64,000 nt of DNA, from positions 1 through 64,000 of the forward strand of contig SVGM01000012.1 in the NCBI GenBank assembly GCA_015056365.1. The letters are read 5' to 3'. Positions 20,157 through 28,586 of the stretch are shown here, piece by piece (the first letter of the stretch is position 1; every line of letters starts with the position of its first letter). The notes under the pieces are model-generated. The model was given only the letters and a program-made list of their open reading frames with translations, made no database searches and had not been told where the DNA came from. This DNA comes from Clostridiales bacterium. Its GTDB lineage: Bacteria > Bacillota > Clostridia > Christensenellales > Aristaeellaceae. The translations under genes and the position numbers were made by a program.

Positions 20157-21872
20157 ATGACACGACGCTGTAACATAAAGCGCTTGCTTGCGCTGGCGAT
20201 GCTGGTGGTTTTGCTGTTCACCGGCACGGCGACGGCAGCGACTCGATATGCAACCCTGGAGTTTGGTTCCCGGGGCTCGGACGTACTGAAACTGCAAAAG
20301 GCGCTTCTGGCGCTGGGATATGATCCCAATGGTACGGACGGCAAGTTTGGCCGGGGAACGGAAAACGCTGTGAAGCAGTATCAGGCAGCCAACGGCTTGG
20401 TAGCGGACGGCAAGGCAGGCAATCTGACGTTGACCCGGCTGTATCACGGAGAGAGCGTCAGCGCCAACGGCGGTTCGTCTTCCGGCGCGGTCGGCTCCAC
20501 CGGCTCCTCATCCTCCGGAAATACCACTACCTCTACCAACCCCAATACCCTCAAGTACGGCGACAGCGGCAGCCGGGTCAGCGAGCTACAGGCGGCGCTT
20601 TTGAAGCTGGGCTTTGACCCCAACGGTGTGGACGGCCGCTTCGGCGCCGGTACGCAACGCGCCGTGATTAATTTCCAGAAGGCCAACGGCCTGACGGCAG
20701 ACGGTCTGGCAGGCAGCCGTACCCTTCAGCTGATCGATCAGAAACTGGCGGCGCTGGGCTCGGGCAGCTCTTCCTCCGGGAATACCTCTTCGGGGTCTTC
20801 GTCCTCTGGTTCCTCTTCTTCCTCCGGAACGTCCGGCCTGAACCGTACCCTTCGCAATGGCTATACCGGCAGCGATGTACTCACTGTGCAGACCCGGCTG
20901 AAGGAACTGGGGTATTACACTGGCTCGCTGGATGGCGTATACGGTAGCGGCTCCATCGCTGCGGTAAAGAACTTTCAGCAGCGGAATGGTCTGACGGCGG
21001 ACGGCCTGGCTGGCACACGTACCTTTGCGGTGCTGTTCTCCTCCTCTGTGGTGGCAGCAGGCAGCAGCTCCGGCAGTCCTTCCTCCGGCAGCACATCGGA
21101 TAACAGCTCCTCCTCCGGCAGCACGTCCGGCGACAGCTCTTCTTCCTCCAATGGCTATACCACGCTGCGCTACGGCGATAAGGGCGACGCGGTCAAGCAG
21201 ATGCAGAAGGCGCTGAAGGAACTGAAGTATAACGTGAGTCCTGACGGCGACTACGGCGCGCTGACCCAGGCGGCGGTAGCGGCGTTCCAGAGGCGCAACG
21301 GCCTGACGGCAGACGGTGTTGCTGGCCCCAAGACGCTGGAAGTGCTCTACAGCGGCAATGCCAAGGAGGCCGACCCCAACGCCGACAGCGGTATGGCGCT
21401 GCCTGAAGGCACCGGAAGCGCCAGCGGTCCCAGCACCAGCAGCGTCAAGCTTCTCCACTGGTTCAACGACGTCAAGCCGACCATCCGCGCCGGACAGACG
21501 GTGACCATCTTTGATCCGGCCACCAACCTGCAGTGGACGCTGAGGCTGTACAGCCTGGGCCGTCACGCGGACAGCGAACCCTTGACCCTGACGGATACCC
21601 AGATCATGTACAAGGCCTTTGGCAACACCAATACCTGGACGCCCAAGCCTGTGTATGTGAAGCTGCCCAGCGGCACCTGGACCCTGGCCAGTATGCATAA
21701 CGTGCCCCACCTTAGCGGCAGCATCAAGGACAACGGCTTCGACGGTCATCTGTGCGTCCACTTCCTGCGCGACATGGACGAATGTTCCAAGAACGATCCC
21801 AACTACGGCGTACAGAATCAGAATGCGATCCGCAAAAAATGGAAGCAGATGACCGGCATTACGGTTGATTAA
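20157..21872 (+). CDS. Secreted protein with four PG_binding_1 repeats, Ser/Gly linkers and a unique C-terminal domain
   Basis: Four repeats of type LxxGSxGxxVxxLQxxLxxLGYxxxxxDGxFGxxTxxAVxxFQxxNGLxADGxAG; signal peptide. Confidence 0.9.
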   Translation: MTRRCNIKRLLALAMLVVLLFTGTATAATRYATLEFGSRGSDVLKLQKALLALGYDPNGTDGKFGRGTENAVKQYQAANGLVADGKAGNLTLTRLYHGESVSANGGSSSGAVGSTGSSSSGNTTTSTNPNTLKYGDSGSRVSELQAALLKLGFDPNGVDGRFGAGTQRAVINFQKANGLTADGLAGSRTLQLIDQKLAALGSGSSSSGNTSSGSSSSGSSSSSGTSGLNRTLRNGYTGSDVLTVQTRLKELGYYTGSLDGVYGSGSIAAVKNFQQRNGLTADGLAGTRTFAVLFSSSVVAAGSSSGSPSSGSTSDNSSSSGSTSGDSSSSSNGYTTLRYGDKGDAVKQMQKALKELKYNVSPDGDYGALTQAAVAAFQRRNGLTADGVAGPKTLEVLYSGNAKEADPNADSGMALPEGTGSASGPSTSSVKLLHWFNDVKPTIRAGQTVTIFDPATNLQWTLRLYSLGRHADSEPLTLTDTQIMYKAFGNTNTWTPKPVYVKLPSGTWTLASMHNVPHLSGSIKDNGFDGHLCVHFLRDMDECSKNDPNYGVQNQNAIRKKWKQMTGITVD

Positions 21873-21877
21873 TCAAA

Positions 21878-21930
21878 AACGGGCTGCGAGAACCCCTCTT
21901 TCTGGAGGAAATCGCAGCCCGTTTTCATTG
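21878..21930. terminator. Bidirectional terminator
   Basis: AAAACGGGCTGCGA...TCGCAGCCCGTTTT. Confidence 0.8.
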
Positions 21931-21932
21931 GG

Positions 21933-22100
21933 TTACTTGGAGTGATAGCTGGCGCAGAGACTTTCGTCGCACTTGCCGCTGCCGCATTCGTTGCGGGGCT
22001 CCACCTGGATGCTCTCCAGCTCGCACAGGCCATTCTGGCTGTGGTGGCGGCAGCTTTCCACGGAGCAGTGGATGCACTGGTTTTTGGTCTCGAAGGACAT
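21933..22100 (-). CDS. DUF1540-like small Cys-rich protein (55 aa)
   Basis: Translated by hand: MSFETKNQCIHCSVESCRHHSQNGLCELESIQVEPRNECGSGKCDESLCASYHSK; absent from the ORF track (<60 aa); AGGAGG upstream. Confidence 0.82.
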   Translation of the reverse strand: MSFETKNQCIHCSVESCRHHSQNGLCELESIQVEPRNECGSGKCDESLCASYHSK

Positions 22101-22166
22101 TTCGCATACCTCCTTTTCAGTGATGGAACATAGTATGCCCGCAGGAATTCAAAATCATGCTTCCTC

Positions 22167-22195
22167 TTGGCGGCGTGCCTCAGAAGTGCTATAAT
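22167..22195 (+). promoter_or_regulatory. Sigma-A-type promoter for queT
   Basis: TTGGCG-17 nt-TATAAT. Confidence 0.65.
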
Positions 22196-22247
22196 GGCGC
22201 TGCGGCGGCTCCTGAAAAGGGATTTGCCATCAGATGGGAGGAATACC

Positions 22248-22736
22248 ATGAAGCGACAGTCGATGATACGAAGCCTTTGCGTTTCGGCAATGGTCGCGGC
22301 GCTGTATACTGCACTGACATTGCTGTTTCAGCCGCTGAGTTTTCAGGCGGTGCAGTTTCGCGTGTCAGAAGCGCTGACGCTGATCCCGGTGCTGTTTGTG
22401 GAAGCGGTGCCCGGGCTGACCATCGGCTGTCTTCTGAGCAACCTTTTGGCAGGCGCGAATCCGTACGACGTGATTTTTGGCACGCTGGCTACGCTGCTGG
22501 CGGCGCTGGTGACCCGGAAACTGCGCAAGAACGTCTGGTTGGCCGCGTTGCCCCCTGTGGTGTTCAACGGGGTGATCATTGGTCTGGTACTGACCTATGC
22601 CTACGGCATTGACGCGCTGGCGCTGAACATGCTCACAGTCAGCCTTGGACAGGCTGTGGTATGCTATGCGCTGGGCGTTCCCATGGTAAAGGGCCTGCAG
22701 AAACTCGACGTGACCAAGCGCCTTGGCGGCCATTGA
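22248..22736 (+). CDS. queT: QueT family transporter (queuosine precursor)
   Basis: QPLSFQAVQFRVSEALTLIPVLFVEAVPGLTIGCLLSNLL is typical of QueT/DUF988; GGGAGG RBS before ATG at 22248. Confidence 0.87.
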   Translation: MKRQSMIRSLCVSAMVAALYTALTLLFQPLSFQAVQFRVSEALTLIPVLFVEAVPGLTIGCLLSNLLAGANPYDVIFGTLATLLAALVTRKLRKNVWLAALPPVVFNGVIIGLVLTYAYGIDALALNMLTVSLGQAVVCYALGVPMVKGLQKLDVTKRLGGH

Positions 22737-22751
22737 GAACTGAATCGAATC

Positions 22752-22800
22752 AAAAAACGCTGTGCTTCCGTCCATACGGGAAAGCACAGCGTTTTTTTGA
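22752..22800. terminator. Terminator between queT and serine hydrolase gene
   Basis: AAAAAACGCTGTGCTT...AAGCACAGCGTTTTTTT. Confidence 0.8.
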
Positions 22801-22812
22801 TTGAATGCTGGA

Positions 22813-23880
22813 TCAGAGGCCAGCGGTGCTAACAGCAGCATAGACCGCGTTGTGAAGCAGCCTGCGCACCCGGTAGATCTGCATGCTGTCCCGGGAAGGG
22901 CAGATGCGGTTGGTAAGCAGGATCACATACAGGCCGGAGGTGGGATCGAGGGTGAAACTGGTTCCGGTAAAGCCGGTGTGCCCGATGGTTTCGACCGGGA
23001 ACAGATCGCCGGTATAGCCGTTGTCCAGCTTGGGCAGATAGAAGCCCAGGCCGCGGCCCTGCGGCATAGTGGACGTATGGTTCTGCATACTCAGCCGTAC
23101 CGTGGCAGGGGAGAGGTAGCGGGAACCGTCCGGGAGCGCGCCCTGGGCGGCCAGCATCTGTACAAAGAGCGCCAGATCGTCCATGGTGGAAAAGACGCCG
23201 GCGTTGCCGCTGACACCGCCCAGAAAGCGGGCGTTTTCGTCGTGGACCACGCCGCTGAGACACTTGCCGTCGTCCTGCATCTCCGTGGCAGCGATATTGC
23301 CCGCGACAGGCAGATAGCCGGTTTTTTGCATTTTCAGCGGCCAGAAGACCTCCTGCACGGCAAGCTCGGAAAGCCGCATATCGTAAAGGCATTCCAGAAG
23401 CTGTCCCAGCAGGATATATCCTGCGCAACAATACTGCTGCGCGCTGCCGGGACGGTAGCGCAGCGGGGCGGCCAACAGATGTTCAGTGGCCTGATTGGGG
23501 TTTCTGCAGGTCTGCCACAGGTGGACGCCGGTGGAAAAACCAGCGGTGTGGGTGAGGATCTGGGCAATGGTGATGGCGCGCTTGTCTTCCGGCGCATCCA
23601 CAAAGGTACCCAGCTGATCCCAGAGGCACAGCTTGCCGCTTTCCATGGCGCGGAGCGTCAGCATGCCGATCACCAGGGGCTTGGTGAGGGACGCAAGGTC
23701 GTAGCGGGTTTGTTCGGTGGTCAGCGGCGCATCTTCCTCCATGGACAGGCGTCCGTAGGCACGGCGGAACAGCACCCGTTCACCCCTGCCCACCAGCAGG
23801 CAGGCGGAGGTGAAGGCCTCGTCATTCAAAGCCTGGCGGATGACCTGATCCGCCTTGGAAAAGTCAGGCGTGTTGCGCAT
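22813..23880 (-). CDS. Serine hydrolase (beta-lactamase family)
   Basis: DLASLTKPLVIGML (SxxK) and GHTGFTGTSFTLDP motifs. Confidence 0.87.
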   Translation of the reverse strand: MRNTPDFSKADQVIRQALNDEAFTSACLLVGRGERVLFRRAYGRLSMEEDAPLTTEQTRYDLASLTKPLVIGMLTLRAMESGKLCLWDQLGTFVDAPEDKRAITIAQILTHTAGFSTGVHLWQTCRNPNQATEHLLAAPLRYRPGSAQQYCCAGYILLGQLLECLYDMRLSELAVQEVFWPLKMQKTGYLPVAGNIAATEMQDDGKCLSGVVHDENARFLGGVSGNAGVFSTMDDLALFVQMLAAQGALPDGSRYLSPATVRLSMQNHTSTMPQGRGLGFYLPKLDNGYTGDLFPVETIGHTGFTGTSFTLDPTSGLYVILLTNRICPSRDSMQIYRVRRLLHNAVYAAVSTAGL

Positions 23881-24575
23881 CAGGATTCCTCCTTGACTTT
23901 GCCGGGGGCTACGCCCCAGTGGACGATGGTCACGTTTTCCATGGTTTCCAACGTCTGTTTCATCTTTTTGCCGGGATTGACGGCAACTTTGCTTTGGCAC
24001 AATTCCAGCATAGGCAGGTCACCGGTAGAGTTGCCATAAGCGGTGGAGGATTCATAGTCTAGTCGATCGCCCTTGGCTGCCAGATACTCCGCCAGACGCA
24101 AAGCCTTTTGCAGCCCGCGGCAGTTGTCGCCCACCAGGCTGGTATACAGCCCCGAGGGATCCACGTCCATCCGGGTGCCGATAACATCGTACACCCCAAG
24201 AATGTCCTTCATGGGCATCAGATAGAAGGAGGGGGAGGCGGTGATCAGCAGCACGGTTGCGCCGTTGGCTTTTTCCTTTTGCAGCGCGGCGATGCCGTCC
24301 GGGAAGAAACGGGGAACCAGCACCTCCCGGCAGAATAGCTGAGCAAAGTCCGCCATTTCAATCTCGGAGCGGCCCTTTATCCATGCCAGGGCCTGCTGCT
24401 TGGCCTGCTCAATGGTGAGCCGTCCCAGTTTGAAGCGGATGGCGGCGCAGATGCCGCGCAGCAGTTGTCTGCGGGTGCAAAGCTTCCGTTTGCAGGCAAA
24501 CTGACATAGCTGGATGATGGAATCCCCCTTGCAGAGGGTACCGTCAAAGTCAAACAATGCGTACTTCTTTTGCAT
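23880..24575 (-). CDS. HAD-IB family hydrolase
   Basis: ALFDFDGTLCKGDSI, ATVLLITASPSFYL, YGNSTGDLPML. Confidence 0.88.
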   Translation of the reverse strand: MQKKYALFDFDGTLCKGDSIIQLCQFACKRKLCTRRQLLRGICAAIRFKLGRLTIEQAKQQALAWIKGRSEIEMADFAQLFCREVLVPRFFPDGIAALQKEKANGATVLLITASPSFYLMPMKDILGVYDVIGTRMDVDPSGLYTSLVGDNCRGLQKALRLAEYLAAKGDRLDYESSTAYGNSTGDLPMLELCQSKVAVNPGKKMKQTLETMENVTIVHWGVAPGKVKEES

Positions 24576-24754
24576 AAAGGCCGTCCTTTCGTGACAACGG
24601 CAGAAAAAACTGCGTTGGTGGAACTGATGGCAGTATAGCACGAATCGCGGCAAAAAAACAGCATGAGGAGGAAATGTTCTTTTGCACATCTGGCGACTTT
24701 ATCTCCAAATGCGACAAAGAGGGCGAAAACGTTTGCGCGCCGAATGTTATTTGG

Positions 24755-24783
24755 TTTACAATTTGGAATGTTCGTGATATACT
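24755..24783 (+). promoter_or_regulatory. Sigma-A-type promoter of the pur operon
   Basis: TTTACA-17 nt-TATACT, followed by structured leader and purE. Confidence 0.75.
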
Positions 24784-24854
24784 GAACATGGCGTTGGTTT
24801 TTGAAGAAAAAACTGACGTGAAATTCCGAAGATTTTGGCAGGAAACAAGAAAAA

Positions 24855-24946
24855 TACGGCGTTTGCAAAAATGTTCGGGTTTTTGCGCACTGTCCGCGGA
24901 CTGCGGAGTAGGGCTGAAAGAGCCATGCGCCGTACAGGATTTTTTT
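24855..24946 (+). promoter_or_regulatory. Structured purE leader with T7 run (candidate cis-regulatory RNA)
   Basis: TACGGCG(24855-24861)/CGCCGTA(24928-24934), GCAAAAA(24865-24871)/TTTTTGC(24880-24886), CCGC/GCGG, GGCT/AGCC, then T7 at 24940-24946. Confidence 0.55.
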
Positions 24947-24963
24947 ATGTGGAGGACACGAAA

Positions 24964-25458
24964 ATGAAAAAAGTCGGAATCGTCATGGGCAGCGACAGCG
25001 ATCTGCCTATCGTAGAGAAAGCAGTCAATACGCTGGAAATGCTGGGCGTCCCCTGCGAGACCCACGTATATTCCGCTCACCGTACCCCCGAGGAAGCCCG
25101 TCGGTTTGCCCTGAACGCCCGCAAAAACGGCTTTGGCGCGATCATTGCCGCTGCCGGTATGGCTGCCCACCTGGCCGGTGCCATCGCCGCCAATACTACC
25201 CTGCCGGTGATCGGCATCCCCTGCAAGTCCTCTGTGCTGGACGGCATGGACGCTCTGCTTTCCACCGTGATGATGCCTCCGGGAATCCCCGTGGCCACGG
25301 TAGCCATCAACGGCGGCGTGAACGCTGCCCTGCTGGCTGCTCAGATCATCGCCGTGGGTGATGAAGAGCTGGCCCGCAAGCTGGACGAGAAGCGCGTGAA
25401 GGACGCTGCCGTGGTTCTGGAGAAGGACGCGGCGATCTGCGAGAAGTACAGCCGGTAA
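24964..25458 (+). CDS. purE: 5-(carboxyamino)imidazole ribonucleotide mutase
   Basis: VGIVMGSDSDLP, YSAHRTPEEA, GMAAHLAGAIAANTTLPVIG; GGAGG RBS. Confidence 0.95.
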   Translation: MKKVGIVMGSDSDLPIVEKAVNTLEMLGVPCETHVYSAHRTPEEARRFALNARKNGFGAIIAAAGMAAHLAGAIAANTTLPVIGIPCKSSVLDGMDALLSTVMMPPGIPVATVAINGGVNAALLAAQIIAVGDEELARKLDEKRVKDAAVVLEKDAAICEKYSR

Positions 25459-25491
25459 GGCTTTTGACCATTTACAAGGAGCGTGACAACC

Positions 25492-26913
25492 ATGGGTGGC
25501 TTTTTCGGCGCAGCACTGAAGCGCAATGCCATCGCCGACGTTTTCTTCGGTACGGACTACCATTCCCACCTGGGCACCCGCCGAGGCGGCATGGCGGCCT
25601 ACGATCCGGAGATCGGTCTCCAGCGTGAGATCCATAACATTTCCAACTCGCCCTTCCGCACCAAGTTTGAGCATATCTTCGATGAGATGAAGGGCAACTC
25701 CGCCATCGGCTGTATCAGCGACTGGGATCCCCAGCCCTTGCTGATCCGTTCCAGCCTGGGCGTGTACGCCATCAGCATCATTGGTCTGATCACCAACGCT
25801 GACAAGCTGATCGATCAGTACCTGTCCGCCGGCGGCCAGTTCGACGCCATGACCGGCGGCCGGATCAACAACACCGAGCTTGTTGCCGCCATGATCAACC
25901 AGAAGACCACCTTTGAAGAGGGCATCCGTTTTGCGCAGGAGGTGATCGAAGGCTCCGCCAACATCCTGATCCTGAAGCAGGGCGGCGCCATCATTGCCGC
26001 CCGCGACCGGCTGGGACGCATTCCGGTGGTCATTGGCAAAAACGAAGACGGCTACTGCGCATCGTTTGAGTCCTTTGCCTATCAGAAACTGGATTTTGAG
26101 GACGTAAAAGAACTGGGCCCGGGTGAGATCGTAGAATTGACCTGCGACGGTATGACCCAGCTCAGCCCGCCCGGCAAGGAGATGCGGATGTGCTCCTTCC
26201 TGTGGTCCTACTACGGCTATCCCACCTCCACCTACGAAGGTGTGAATGTGGAAGTGATGCGCTACCGTAACGGCGCTATCATGGCGGAAAACGACAAGGA
26301 ACAGGGTTTGGGGCAGGACATTGATTACGTGGGCGGTGTGCCTGATTCCGGCACGCCTCACGCCATCGGCTACGCCAACAAGAGCGGCAAGCATTTCGCC
26401 CGCGCCTTCATCAAGTACACCCCCACCTGGGCACGCAGCTTTACCCCCACCCATCAGGAGGAGCGCAACCGGGTGGCCAAGATGAAGCAGATCCCCGTCC
26501 ATGCTCTCATCAAGGACAAGAATTTGCTCTTTGTGGATGACTCCATCGTTCGCGGCACTCAGCTGCGGGAAACGGTTGAATTCCTTTACGATAACGGCGC
26601 AAAGTCGGTGCACATCCGCTCCGCTTGCCCGCCTATCATGTATGGCTGCAAGTACCTGAACTTCTCCCGCTCCACTAATGACATGGAGCTGATCGCCCGC
26701 CGGGTGATCATGGAGCTGGAGGGCGAAGAGGGCTTCAAGCATATCCAAGAGTACAGCGATTCCAAGACCGAGCGCGGCCAGAACCTGCGCAAGGCCATTT
26801 GTGAAAAGATGCACTTCGCATCTCTGGAGTTCCAGTCCATCGAAGGTCTCATCGAGGCCATCGGCGTGGAACCCTGCAAGCTGTGCACCTACTGCTGGAA
26901 CGGCAAGGAGTGA
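25492..26913 (+). CDS. purF: Amidophosphoribosyltransferase
   Basis: Phosphoribosyltransferase motif LLFVDDSIVRGTQLRETV; N-terminal glutamine amidotransferase fold. Confidence 0.92.
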   Translation: MGGFFGAALKRNAIADVFFGTDYHSHLGTRRGGMAAYDPEIGLQREIHNISNSPFRTKFEHIFDEMKGNSAIGCISDWDPQPLLIRSSLGVYAISIIGLITNADKLIDQYLSAGGQFDAMTGGRINNTELVAAMINQKTTFEEGIRFAQEVIEGSANILILKQGGAIIAARDRLGRIPVVIGKNEDGYCASFESFAYQKLDFEDVKELGPGEIVELTCDGMTQLSPPGKEMRMCSFLWSYYGYPTSTYEGVNVEVMRYRNGAIMAENDKEQGLGQDIDYVGGVPDSGTPHAIGYANKSGKHFARAFIKYTPTWARSFTPTHQEERNRVAKMKQIPVHALIKDKNLLFVDDSIVRGTQLRETVEFLYDNGAKSVHIRSACPPIMYGCKYLNFSRSTNDMELIARRVIMELEGEEGFKHIQEYSDSKTERGQNLRKAICEKMHFASLEFQSIEGLIEAIGVEPCKLCTYCWNGKE

Positions 26914-26958
26914 GGGGGAGACGCTGGGGCACTGCCCCAGGCCCCGCCAAAGGGGCTG

Positions 26959-27078
26959 AGTTCCGCAACCTCAGTCGGCGTACAGTCCACTGCCGTGGCC
27001 TGTACTTGCTTCGGTTGACGACTGCGGGTCGTTTTGCGCTTCGCGCAAGTGCCCACAGGGCACGCACTTCCCTCCGTC
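26959..27078 (-). repeat. Interspersed structured intergenic element, copy 2 (core only)
   Basis: Core shared with copies 1 and 3; H2 TTGCGCGAAGCGCAA and H4 GTACAG...CTGTAC differ by paired substitutions. Confidence 0.9.
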
Positions 27079-27093
27079 GCCCTTTGGAAACCC

Positions 27094-27237
27094 GCTTATT
27101 GCGCCGTTTCACGGCGCAAAGGCCTACAATGTATCATTGCTACCTACCCTGCGTCCATGATATGGGCGCAGCCCGGAGGTGCAGGAGGCACTGCCTCCTG
27201 CCAGGGTTTGGGGCAGCGCCCCAAATCGCCCCCCCAA
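27094..27237. repeat. Cluster of intergenic hairpins
   Basis: TTGCGCCGTTTCACGGCGCAA; GCGTCCATGATATGGGCGC; GGCAGGAGGCACTGCCTCCTGCC; TTTGGGGCAGCGCCCCAAA in succession. Confidence 0.75.
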
Positions 27238-27259
27238 CAAACAAAGGAGGAACTACACA

Positions 27260-28303
27260 ATGCACAACCAGTCCAAGTCCGACAGCTACGCCGCCGCTGG
27301 CGTGGATATTACCGCAGGCTACAAGGCGGTAGAACTGATGAAAAAGCACATCGCCCGCACCATGACGGCGGGTGTGTGCTCCGATGTGGGCGGCTTCGGC
27401 GGCCTGTTTGAGCTGGATCTGACGGGCATCACCCAGCCTGTGCTGGTGAGCGGCACCGACGGCTGCGGCACCAAGGTGAAGCTGGCCATGCTGATGGACA
27501 AGCACGACACCATCGGCATCGACGCTGTGGCCATGTGCGTCAACGATATCATCTGCTGCGGCGCCAAGCCCCTGTTCTTCCTGGATTATATCGCCTGCGG
27601 CAAGAACTATCCCGAGAAGATCGCCCAAATCGTGTCCGGCGTTGCCGAGGGCTGCGTGCAGAGCGGCGCTGCGCTCATCGGCGGCGAAACCGCTGAGCAT
27701 CCCGGCCTGATGCCTGAGGATGACTACGATGTGGCTGGTTACTGCACCGGCGTGGTGGACAAGCAGAAGATCATCGACAACAAGGCCATGGAAGTGGGCG
27801 ATGTGATCATCGCTCTGCCCTCCACCGGCGTGCATTCCAATGGTTTCTCGCTGGTGCGCAAGGTGTTCGATGTGGAGAACGCCGATCTCACCAGCCCTGT
27901 GGCTGAGCTGGGCGGCAAGAGCCTTGGCGAGACTTTGCTCACCCCCACCCGCATCTATGTGAAGCCCGTTTTGGCCCTCAACGAGCAGGTCAAGATCAAG
28001 GGCATCAGCCACATCACCGGCGGCGGCTTCTATGAGAACATTCCGCGCTCCATCCCCGATGGTCTGGGCGCCAAGATCGACAAGGCTTCCGTCAAGGTGT
28101 TGCCCATCTTTGACCTGATTGCCAAGACCGGCAACATCAGCGAGCGGGACATGTACAACACCTTCAACATGGGCGTTGGCATGAGCATCGTGGTCAGCAA
28201 GGACGAAGCCGACAAGGCCATCGAGATTCTCAAGGCGAATGGTGAGGATGCTTACCTGATCGGCGAGATCGTGGCTTCTGAGGAGAAGATCACCATTTGC
28301 TGA
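27260..28303 (+). CDS. purM: Phosphoribosylformylglycinamidine cyclo-ligase
   Basis: [45 protein letters not shown]. Confidence 0.95.
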   Translation: MHNQSKSDSYAAAGVDITAGYKAVELMKKHIARTMTAGVCSDVGGFGGLFELDLTGITQPVLVSGTDGCGTKVKLAMLMDKHDTIGIDAVAMCVNDIICCGAKPLFFLDYIACGKNYPEKIAQIVSGVAEGCVQSGAALIGGETAEHPGLMPEDDYDVAGYCTGVVDKQKIIDNKAMEVGDVIIALPSTGVHSNGFSLVRKVFDVENADLTSPVAELGGKSLGETLLTPTRIYVKPVLALNEQVKIKGISHITGGGFYENIPRSIPDGLGAKIDKASVKVLPIFDLIAKTGNISERDMYNTFNMGVGMSIVVSKDEADKAIEILKANGEDAYLIGEIVASEEKITIC

Positions 28304-28338
28304 TGTAGTGGGGTTGTAACCCATACTTGCCTATAAAG

Positions 28339-28526
28339 CCGCACATCTTGCGCCTTTGGCGCTCGCTGTGCTTGCGCTGTTGCGCTGCGGCGCAAGGTCA
28401 GGGGAGACGGAGGGAAGTGTGTGCCCAGTGGGCACTTGCCCGAAGGGCAAAACGACCCGCTGTCGTCAACCGAAGCAAGGGCTGGGCACGGTTAGTGCCC
28501 AGAACGCCGACTGAGGTTGCGGAACG
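28339..28526 (+). repeat. Interspersed structured intergenic element, copy 3 (5' module plus core)
   Basis: CCGCACATCTTGCGCC...GACGGAGGGAAGTG...CTGGGCACGGTTAGTGCCCAG...GCGGAACG. Confidence 0.9.
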
Positions 28527-28586
28527 ATCCCCTGCACCACACTCATTCATCCATTTTCCCTGCCAAAGAAAGAGAGGGCGTAAACC

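Noticed and set aside
20464-21160. Tandem Ser/Gly repeats suggestive of CRISPR-like or minisatellite DNA
   Set aside because: These are in-frame protein linkers between PG-binding domains, with irregular spacing and no spacers.
22196-22247. Possible preQ1 riboswitch upstream of queT
   Set aside because: The leader is only ~50 nt from the promoter and I could not find the preQ1-I consensus.
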